Assembly: GCA_012963185.1 (NCBI GenBank)
Contig: DTWD01000281.1
Coordinates: forward strand, 1-12,981
From: Acidobacteriota bacterium
GTDB taxonomy: Bacteria > Acidobacteriota > Vicinamibacteria > Vicinamibacterales > UBA8438
Length of the DNA: 12,981 bases
Direction of reading: 5' to 3'
How positions within the stretch are numbered: position 1 is the first letter of the stretch; each line of letters begins with the position of its first letter. The notes under the pieces were generated by a model. The model did no database searches, was not told where the DNA came from, and saw only the letters and a program-made list of their open reading frames with translations. Below, in pieces: positions 1-6,234 of this stretch. A program made the position numbers and the translations under genes.

Positions 1-593
1 ACTGCCGCCACACCCACAAGTGCAAATCGCGATGCACGCTGGTGCAATTTGGCATAGGCTGCCATTCGTTTTGGGGTAAATGTCACCTTTACAAGCACTT
101 CATCAGGAGCGAGATCAACCGTTAGCACCCCCTGGAAAAAATCGGCCGCCGGCACAAAACGGGTACCGTTCTGACCGGCAAGATGAATATCTGCCTCAAG
201 AGCCAGCATCATTGCCGGATAATCCGCCGCCGGGTCCGCGTGGGCAAGACTTCCGCCAAGGGTCCCTCGATTCCTTACCTGAGGGTCGCCGATCAGTCCT
301 GCCGCCTCCGCCAGAGCAGGACACTTATCCCGGACCAACGGTGAGGTTGCAACGTCATGATGCGTCGCAAGTGCACCAATCTCAATAACCCCATCGAGAT
401 CGCCGATCTCAGTAAGGCCTGGAATACGTGCGATATCAATCAGGACGGTTGGTTCACTAAGTCGAAGTTTCATTAGAGGCACGAGGCTGTGCCCACCTGC
501 GATTAACTTGCCCGCACCAGCCGAAGCCTTGAGTTTGGACAACGCGTCTTCGAGTGAAGTTGCCCGTTCGTATTGAAATGCACTGGGGATCAC
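1..593 (-). CDS. FAD-binding subunit of a xanthine/CO dehydrogenase-type molybdenum hydroxylase (CoxM-like), partial
   Basis: This is the medium, FAD-binding subunit that passes electrons from the 2Fe-2S subunit to the final acceptor in molybdenum hydroxylases. I translated 197 codons; the frame is open to the left edge, so the C-terminal part (about a third, the CO_deh_flav_C domain) is missing. Two flavin-binding signatures are visible: AGGHSL at residues 32-37 and GTLGGSLAH at 110-118, followed by ADPAADYPA. The start is GTG at 593-591, whose GTGA overlaps the TGA stop of the molybdopterin subunit. A GGAGG lies 6 bases upstream (600-604). The overlap implies translational coupling and a 1:1 complex. 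No signal peptide is present, so it is cytoplasmic. The family is clear from the motifs; the substrate is unknown. Confidence 0.93.
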   Translation of the reverse strand, partial: MIPSAFQYERATSLEDALSKLKASAGAGKLIAGGHSLVPLMKLRLSEPTVLIDIARIPGLTEIGDLDGVIEIGALATHHDVATSPLVRDKCPALAEAAGLIGDPQVRNRGTLGGSLAHADPAADYPAMMLALEADIHLAGQNGTRFVPAADFFQGVLTVDLAPDEVLVKVTFTPKRMAAYAKLHQRASRFALVGVAA

Positions 594-2965
594 GACTGGC
601 CTCCGGAACCGTGAATGATACGCCACAGCTTTTCAGGCCGTAGCATCATGTCAATATGTGTTACGCCACGTCCGCTTAACGCATCGACCGCAGCAGACAC
701 AATGCATGGAGTCGAACCAATCGTGCCGGCCTCACCAACACCCTTCGCCCCAAGCGGATTGACTGGAGTCGGCGTCACGGTATTGTCTAGTTCAAAACGA
801 GGGAAGTCCGTTGCACGCGGGAGTGCGTAATCCATAAACGACCCTGTCAGAGGTTGACCATCCTCCTTGTTGTAAACCACCTCTTCAATCATGGCCTGCC
901 CAATACCCTGAGCCAATCCGCCATGAATCTGCCCTTCAACAATAAGAGGGTTAATGAGATTGCCAGCATCATCCACGGCAACAAACTTCAGCAAAGTCGG
1001 CTCACCTGTATCACGATCAACCTCCAACATCGCGATGTGACAGCCAAATGGGTAGGTGTTATTACTCGGCTCAAAAAAAGCTTCTTCGCTAAGTCCTGGC
1101 TCTAGACCTTCAGGAAGTGGGACCGGAACATATGCATAGGCAGCAACCTCTGAAAATTCTTTAGTTCCGGCGGACGGCGCCCCTTTGACGGAAATCTTGC
1201 CGTTTTCAAAGATCAGGTCCTCTTCGTTTGCTTCCATAAGAGCGGCGGCAAATTTTGCCATTTTCTTTTTCACTTTTCCGCCCGCAAGATGAAGTGCTGT
1301 CCCACCAACAGCCTGAGACCGACTACCGAACGTTCCGATGCCCTGCTTTACGACATTGGTATCACCATGGTGAATCGTGATGTGATCAAGCGGCACGCCG
1401 AACTGGTCAGCAAGCATCTGTGCAAAGGTCGTTTCATTCCCCTGGCCATGCGGAGAAGCTCCTGTCGTCGCACTAATCCGACCGTCCCGTTCCACCGTCA
1501 CCTGCGAATGTTCCCATCCGCCTGTTGGAAGCGAGCTTGACGGACCAAGCCCACACACCTCTGCATACATCGACAATCCAAGCCCAACGAATCGGCCCTC
1601 TGCCTTCGCAGCGTCCCGCTCAGCCTTGAGCTGGTCCCAATTAGCTTTCTGCAACGCAAGGTCAAGAGCTTTCTCGTAATCACCAGAATCGTAGACCGCC
1701 CCCATCTGCGTCGTGAATGGGAATTGGCTGGGCTGGATAAAGTTCTTACGACGCAACTCAACTGGGTCCATCCCAAGTTCGCGTGCGAGGATGTCCATCG
1801 TGCGCTCAACAAAATAAATCGCCTCGGGACGCCCAGCCCCGCGATACGCATCAGTCGGAGTTTTATTCGTAAAGACTTCGGTTACGGTTGCTCGTATGGC
1901 TGGAAATGCATAGGTTCCACTGACCATCAACTGCGTCAGCGTGGGAATAGCCGCCGTCAGCAGCATGTTATAAGCGCCGATATCCGCAATCAGCTGCATC
2001 TTAAGACCAAGAACAGTCCCGTCACGCTTCGCCGCTACATCGACGTAACCAATGATGTCTCGTCCATGAATGGTGGCGACGAATGCTTCGGACCGGTCCT
2101 CCACCCATTTAACCGGAATGCCAAGCCGCTTTGACACGACTGCGGCAACGTACTCTTCACCATAAATATTGATCTTCGATCCGAATCCACCACCCACCTC
2201 TGGTGCAACGGCACGAACTTGATGTTCACCGAGGCCCGTCAATAAGGCAATAAACGTCCTGAGTATGTGGGGATTTTGTGTCGAAGACCAGACGGTCATT
2301 GCGTCTTTCCCCGGCTCGTAATGAGCCACCACACCCCGAGGCTCAATGGCTGTCGGCGCAAGCCGCTGGTTCACCATGCGCTGCTGAATTGTCACCTCAG
2401 CATCAGCAAAGGCTTGGTCGATAGCCGTATCATCAGCATTGCCATCCGCATCGACCCCAGTCCCACTATGAAATGGTCCAACCGCATGATTATTTGCAAA
2501 ATCTTTATGGATAACGGACGGAGAGCCCTTCATTGCTTCTTCTGGATCAATAACTGCAGGTAATTCTTCATATTCAACGCGAATGGCATCCGCAGCATCC
2601 CTAGCGACATACCGATCACGGGCAACCACCACGGCAACCGGCTCCCCCACATAGCGAACGACGTCATTCGCGACCGCCCGATGATCAGGCGAAGGAAACG
2701 GTGTGCCGATCGGCATCGGAGCAAGGAATTCTGCAATCTGTGCGCCACTAAACACAGCTTCTACACCATCCATCACCTCGGCGGCACTGGTATCCAGAGA
2801 AGTTATACGCCCGTGCGCGATGTCACACCGCTTGAATGCAAGATGCTGCATGCCAACAAGCTTGATGTCATCGACGTAGGTACCAAGACCTTGAATTAAC
2901 CGCGGGTCCTCACGTCGCTTAACGCGTTGTCCCACGAGCTTCGGCAATACTGGAGACGGCGCCAT
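590..2965 (-). CDS. Molybdopterin-binding large subunit of a form II CoxL-type molybdenum hydroxylase
   Basis: This is the catalytic subunit that holds the Mo-molybdopterin cofactor and hydroxylates an aldehyde, heterocycle or similar substrate. Its 791 residues match the usual full length of about 770-800. The N-terminal aldehyde oxidase a/b hammerhead domain covers about residues 15-140 (GQRVKRREDPRLIQGLGTY near 12-30). The molybdopterin domain shows GGGFGSK at 258-264, AYRGAGR at 373-379, HGQGN at 506-510 and GVGEAG at 742-747, with the likely catalytic glutamate at 745. The AYRGAGR loop is the form II signature; form I CO dehydrogenases carry AYxCSFR, whose cysteine holds the Cu-S-Mo centre. 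There is no such cysteine here, so CO oxidation should not be assumed. The ATG lies 2 bases after the small-subunit stop, with GAGG (2971-2974) 5 bases upstream. No export signal is seen. Confidence 0.95.
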   Translation of the reverse strand: MAPSPVLPKLVGQRVKRREDPRLIQGLGTYVDDIKLVGMQHLAFKRCDIAHGRITSLDTSAAEVMDGVEAVFSGAQIAEFLAPMPIGTPFPSPDHRAVANDVVRYVGEPVAVVVARDRYVARDAADAIRVEYEELPAVIDPEEAMKGSPSVIHKDFANNHAVGPFHSGTGVDADGNADDTAIDQAFADAEVTIQQRMVNQRLAPTAIEPRGVVAHYEPGKDAMTVWSSTQNPHILRTFIALLTGLGEHQVRAVAPEVGGGFGSKINIYGEEYVAAVVSKRLGIPVKWVEDRSEAFVATIHGRDIIGYVDVAAKRDGTVLGLKMQLIADIGAYNMLLTAAIPTLTQLMVSGTYAFPAIRATVTEVFTNKTPTDAYRGAGRPEAIYFVERTMDILARELGMDPVELRRKNFIQPSQFPFTTQMGAVYDSGDYEKALDLALQKANWDQLKAERDAAKAEGRFVGLGLSMYAEVCGLGPSSSLPTGGWEHSQVTVERDGRISATTGASPHGQGNETTFAQMLADQFGVPLDHITIHHGDTNVVKQGIGTFGSRSQAVGGTALHLAGGKVKKKMAKFAAALMEANEEDLIFENGKISVKGAPSAGTKEFSEVAAYAYVPVPLPEGLEPGLSEEAFFEPSNNTYPFGCHIAMLEVDRDTGEPTLLKFVAVDDAGNLINPLIVEGQIHGGLAQGIGQAMIEEVVYNKEDGQPLTGSFMDYALPRATDFPRFELDNTVTPTPVNPLGAKGVGEAGTIGSTPCIVSAAVDALSGRGVTHIDMMLRPEKLWRIIHGSGGQS

Positions 2966-2967
2966 AC

Positions 2968-3429
2968 TTACCTCTTACTCGCTGCGTGTTGAATTGAATT
3001 GACAATGTGTTGATATCCGGTACATCGACAAAAGTTTCCTTCAATACCCTCACGAATCTCTTGTTCGTTTGGGTGAGGATTGTCGTTAAGAAGATTGACG
3101 GCAGACATGATCATGCCCGTCGTGCAATATCCGCATTGCAAGCCATGCTCTTCCCAAAATCCAATTTGCAAAGGATGAAGATCCTCACCGACACGTAAAC
3201 CTTCAATTGTTGTGACGTCCGAACCGTCCGCTTGAACCGCAAAGACTGTGCATGACTTTGCGCTGCGTCCATCAATTAGAACAGTGCATGCTCCGCACTG
3301 ACTTGTGTCGCAACCAACGTGAGTACCTGTCAGATTCAGTTGCTCACGTAGGAAATGAACTAGCAACAACCGAGGTTCTACATCCTCGGTCCTCGTTTTT
3401 CCGTTCACGGTGATTGAAACCTGGGCCAT
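2968..3429 (-). CDS. 2Fe-2S iron-sulfur small subunit of the molybdenum hydroxylase (CoxS-like)
   Basis: This subunit relays electrons from the Mo site to FAD through two 2Fe-2S clusters. The 153 residues are typical of CoxS-type proteins. The N-terminal plant-ferredoxin-like domain has cluster cysteines at 40, 45, 48 and 60 (CDTSQCGAC, then C60). The C-terminal four-helix domain has C99, C102, C134 and C136 (QCGYCTTGM and FCRCTGY). All eight cluster ligands are present. It is the first gene of the S-L-M operon and is followed 2 bases later by the large subunit. GGAGGG at 3434-3439 sits 4 bases before the ATG. The upstream gap has a TAGAAT-like -10 element on the minus strand (3466-3471) but no convincing -35, so the promoter is not firmly located. 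Confidence 0.95.
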   Translation of the reverse strand: MAQVSITVNGKTRTEDVEPRLLLVHFLREQLNLTGTHVGCDTSQCGACTVLIDGRSAKSCTVFAVQADGSDVTTIEGLRVGEDLHPLQIGFWEEHGLQCGYCTTGMIMSAVNLLNDNPHPNEQEIREGIEGNFCRCTGYQHIVNSIQHAASKR

Positions 3430-3443
3430 CAGTCCCTCCGAAA

Positions 3444-3453
3444 TAAGCGCTTA
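3444..3453. promoter_or_regulatory. Perfect 10-base palindrome in the leader of the molybdenum hydroxylase operon
   Basis: TAAGCGCTTA is a perfect inverted repeat that lies between a TAGAAT-like -10 element (minus strand, 3466-3471) and the GGAGGG ribosome-binding site (3434-3439) of the small-subunit gene. Its position would suit an operator, but a palindrome this short can arise by chance. No regulator gene is adjacent in the window. Confidence 0.25.
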
Positions 3454-3486
3454 GGCTATCCGCATATTCTACGAACGACAAGCCCT

Positions 3487-3508
3487 AAAAAATGAGACTG
3501 GATCTCAT
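3487..3508 (-). terminator. Rho-independent terminator after the terpenoid-cyclase-fold haem protein gene
   Basis: Read on the minus strand, ATGAGA and TCTCAT form a perfect 6-base-pair stem around a 5-base loop, followed directly by a T run (complement of the A run at 3487-3492). It lies about 100 bases after the stop at 3609 and before the molybdenum hydroxylase operon. It therefore probably separates the two transcription units. The stem is short and AT-rich, so efficiency may be moderate. Confidence 0.6.
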
Positions 3509-3608
3509 ATTTAGCAGCTGCCCAACTACATGAAACACATGGACCTAGACTGAGTGTTTGTCCCAAGCAGGAACCCAACGGACTCCATGCACCAAATGGT
3601 CACCAACG

Positions 3609-4709
3609 TTACTTTGCTTCAGTGAGTGCTAGCACCGCATAGGCAGTGGCCACATCTTTCATGAAACGTCCACGGTTCGAATCTGGGTCACGTGCCCTGT
3701 TTAGTGAAGAGGCATTCCAAGAACCATCGGCGGTCTGGTTGCGTCGAAGCCAAGTGAGGCCCTTGTTAAGCCGCGAATCATCGGTTCCCATTCCTACACG
3801 TTGCAGCGTATACACCACCAGTCCAGTTGCATAACCATCACTCCTTGTGTCGAGCGGTGTACCATCTTTTCGCTCGAACATCCCGAGTGACACTAGACTC
3901 CAGCCACCGTCCTCTTGTTGCCGTCGCAAGGCCTCATCGATTGTCGCCTGCCGCTGGATCGAATCCAGTCCTCCCGGGAGCACGACAGCCGCCCACAGCG
4001 CAGCAACTCGATTAAAAAGGTGCTGTGCGTCACCCTCTCGGTGCAGATACTCCTGCAGCAGAGCCAGATGTTTTTGAATTGAAGGAGTCGAACCGTACCC
4101 GTCAGGTGCAATTCCCACGGCAATCGCAGCTAACGCTGCTCCGTAGTACTGCGCGGCCTCTGTCTCCCATGGTTCTAGACCAAAATTCAACCACGGCCAC
4201 GACCCAATCTCTTTTCCAGTCGTCACCTGCAATGCCCATAGATTGTCAAACGCCTGGAGCGTAGTCTCCTCTAGCGAACCGTGTCGAGCATCACGGTTCG
4301 CTAGAATCAACGCATTGAGAATGGCCTCTGTCCCGCGAGATTGACTCGTTTTCGGCACACGGTATTCCTCATCGCTGTAAAACGGTCGAACCTTTTCCCA
4401 TGAACTAACTCGTGTCTCAACATTCTCCAGTAATCGACGTTCCACCACACCAGGAGCATCGGTACGGAGGACGGTTCGCGCAAGTGCATAAGGCGCCGTA
4501 CTGTGACACGAAACACAGAAGGTTCCATGATCCCTAGCCGCCGTCGGCCACTCCATCCACCAAGCCTGCCTGGAGTCGAGATAAACTGCCGCCGCCTCGG
4601 GATCCCAGGTGTCTGACTCTTGAGCTGTAACTCGAATTCCGACGCTCAAGCTCGAAATTGTCAGGACTGCGCCAACAACGAATGCCTGAAATCCCATCAT
4701 TGTATTCAT
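3609..4709 (-). CDS. Secreted squalene-cyclase/prenyltransferase-repeat protein with one haem-c motif
   Basis: The 366-residue product looks like an all-alpha toroid of the terpenoid cyclase/prenyltransferase superfamily. QW-type repeats are visible as QQEDGGWSL (264-272) and NQTADGSWN (324-332), with a weaker one near LQVTTGKEIGSWPW (about 160-173). The class II cyclase DXDD acid motif is absent, so hopene or squalene cyclisation is unlikely. A single CXXCH haem-c site (CVSCH, about 65-69) lies near the mature N-terminus, just after WWMEWPTAARDHGTF. The N-terminus is a signal peptide ending near VTA|QES (about residue 29). The open frame extends 8 codons upstream to TTG at 4733, but that codon has no ribosome-binding site; ATG at 4709 has GGTGG about 10 bases upstream. 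The longer form would supply arginines to the signal n-region, so the start remains open. It is a single gene between two terminators. Function unknown; a periplasmic electron-transfer or binding role is inference. Confidence 0.85.
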   Translation of the reverse strand: MNTMMGFQAFVVGAVLTISSLSVGIRVTAQESDTWDPEAAAVYLDSRQAWWMEWPTAARDHGTFCVSCHSTAPYALARTVLRTDAPGVVERRLLENVETRVSSWEKVRPFYSDEEYRVPKTSQSRGTEAILNALILANRDARHGSLEETTLQAFDNLWALQVTTGKEIGSWPWLNFGLEPWETEAAQYYGAALAAIAVGIAPDGYGSTPSIQKHLALLQEYLHREGDAQHLFNRVAALWAAVVLPGGLDSIQRQATIDEALRRQQEDGGWSLVSLGMFERKDGTPLDTRSDGYATGLVVYTLQRVGMGTDDSRLNKGLTWLRRNQTADGSWNASSLNRARDPDSNRGRFMKDVATAYAVLALTEAK

Positions 4710-4840
4710 CGATATTCGGCCACCACGCAACAATTAATTTAGCGCTACTGTAGTGCGCCCATCAGTGAGTCGATGTCTTCTCGCCAACTCGGCACCTTCT
4801 TCCGAATTGAAACACTTAGGGTCGCCTTACCCCAAAAACC

Positions 4841-4868
4841 AAAAAAGGACCGGCATAACAGCCGGCCC
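4841..4868 (-). terminator. Strong rho-independent terminator of the DUF1592-DUF1552 operon
   Basis: On the minus strand GGGCCGGC pairs with GCCGGTCC (8 pairs, one of them G-U) around a 6-base loop, followed by TTTTTT, GG and TTTTT. It begins 28 bases after the DUF1552 stop. On the plus strand the hairpin is not followed by a T run, so it acts in one direction. It implies that the downstream gene ending at 3609 has its own promoter between 4710 and 4840; I could not pick out a convincing one there. Confidence 0.88.
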
Positions 4869-4896
4869 TTCAAATTATTCTAGAACGGCAATACTT

Positions 4897-6234
4897 CTAG
4901 CTAACGGTCAAAAGATCGAGCTTTCCGGTACTGTTGCTTAACTTATCGATCGGTACGCCCATCTTGTCGGCAACCGTCAACAACAAGTTGCTCATCGGGG
5001 TATTTTCGGCATAACGAAGATGACGGCCTCCAGGTTTAAGCTGGCCAGACGCACCTCCAACTAATACGACCGGCAAACCTTTATTGTCATGAGCATTACT
5101 GTCAGACATGCCAGCGCCGTACATCAACATCATGTGGTCAAGTAAATTGCCATCGCCATCCGGCGTCGCTCTCGCCTTTTCAAGAAAGTAGTTGAAAAGG
5201 CTTAAGTGAAATTCATTCACCTTTGCAATCTTCTCGTAAAGCGTCGGGTCGTTTCGGTGGTGAGAAGTTGGATGGTGCGAATCCGGCACCCCAATCTCTG
5301 GATATGTGCGGCCACTGATCTCCCTCGCCATCATGTAGGTACTCACTCGCGTGAGATCGGTCTGGTAGGCAAGTAACATCAAATCAAACATTATTTTCGC
5401 GTGCTCTTCATACGTCGCCGGCACACCAGCCGGCTGATCAACTTCAGGAAGCTCACGCCCGCTTTGCTCTTCCGCTTTCTGTATACGACGTTCGATGTCC
5501 CGCACCGCGTCCAAATACTCATCAACCCGCACACGGTCGTTCGGTCCAAGATCCCGTTGCAACATGTCAATCTTGTCACTAACCGAATCCAAGATGCTCT
5601 GGTCTTTTTGGAAACGAGCAAGCCGCGCTGCCGGATCGGTTGAACCGGCATCGCCAAAGAGCCGTTCAAAAACCGCTCTTGGATTATTTTCACCGCTCAG
5701 CGGGGTTGTTTCGCTGCGCCACGCAATCGTATTCGTGTAAGTACAACTAAAGCCAACATCGCAGGAACCCGACACATCGCGGCTATCAAGCGCTAACTCC
5801 AACGACGCAAGCTGAGTGTGCTGTTCAAACTTCCGAGCAATCAACTGGTCAACTGACACGCCGGCCTGCAGGTCTGATTCGGTTCGCGCAGGGGTCACGC
5901 CGGTAAGAAACCGTGTTGCAGCACTCGCATGCACGCCAGCGTTACTCGGCACAGCGTTCAGTCCGGTCAGAACATGCATTTGATCTTTAAATGCATCAAT
6001 CCGCTTTAGAAGACGGCTTATCGTAAAGTTATTGCCTTCATCCGCGGGGGTGAAATGCCGCATCGCCATCCCATTCGGCACATAGACGACGCCGAACCGA
6101 CGGACCGGGTTCGCCGCACTGTTCCGAATCGCAGCAAACGCCGGAACCATGCTGTCAAGAAATGGCAATGCTACCGCAGCACCGATACCACGAAGGACCG
6201 TGCGACGAGGAATTGATTTTGGTGTAACGATCAT
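4897..6234 (-). CDS. Tat-exported DUF1552 (HXXSHH) family protein
   Basis: This 445-residue protein belongs to the HXXSHH family (formerly DUF1552, PF07586), which has no established biochemical function. The family motif is intact as HPTSHH at about 321-326, preceded by PDSH. A twin-arginine signal is visible: PRRTVLRG at about 9-16, a hydrophobic stretch GIGAAVALPFL, and a likely cleavage after AFA near residue 34. Tat export suggests it folds, perhaps with a cofactor, before leaving the cytoplasm. Histidine-rich and acidic stretches include the HXXSHH region and YGAGMSDSNAHDNKG (about 372-386), which could bind metal; this is inference. The start ATG overlaps the TGA of the DUF1592 gene (ATGA, 6231-6234), so the two are translationally coupled and probably act together. 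The pair is a known gene neighbourhood in planctomycetes and acidobacteria. Confidence 0.93.
   Translation of the reverse strand: MIVTPKSIPRRTVLRGIGAAVALPFLDSMVPAFAAIRNSAANPVRRFGVVYVPNGMAMRHFTPADEGNNFTISRLLKRIDAFKDQMHVLTGLNAVPSNAGVHASAATRFLTGVTPARTESDLQAGVSVDQLIARKFEQHTQLASLELALDSRDVSGSCDVGFSCTYTNTIAWRSETTPLSGENNPRAVFERLFGDAGSTDPAARLARFQKDQSILDSVSDKIDMLQRDLGPNDRVRVDEYLDAVRDIERRIQKAEEQSGRELPEVDQPAGVPATYEEHAKIMFDLMLLAYQTDLTRVSTYMMAREISGRTYPEIGVPDSHHPTSHHRNDPTLYEKIAKVNEFHLSLFNYFLEKARATPDGDGNLLDHMMLMYGAGMSDSNAHDNKGLPVVLVGGASGQLKPGGRHLRYAENTPMSNLLLTVADKMGVPIDKLSNSTGKLDLLTVS

Noticed and set aside
80..388. Plus-strand open frame of 102 codons at the left edge
   Set aside because: It lies antisense to the CoxM-like gene, whose minus-strand translation gives intact flavin-binding motifs; the plus-strand product is proline/arginine-rich and has no recognisable features.
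1498..2134. Overlapping open frames (117 codons minus, 136 codons plus) inside the molybdopterin subunit gene
   Set aside because: Both are in other frames of a well-supported 791-codon gene with conserved motifs throughout; no ribosome-binding sites or family features support them.
4731..4733. TTG start for the terpenoid-fold haem protein
   Set aside because: It would add two arginines to the signal n-region but has no ribosome-binding site; ATG 4709 has GGTGG upstream. Kept as an alternative only.
4742..4758. Imperfect inverted repeat GCGCTACTGTAGTGCGC upstream of the terpenoid-fold gene
   Set aside because: Pairing needs a 2-base bulge and a 3-base loop; too weak to call as a hairpin or operator.
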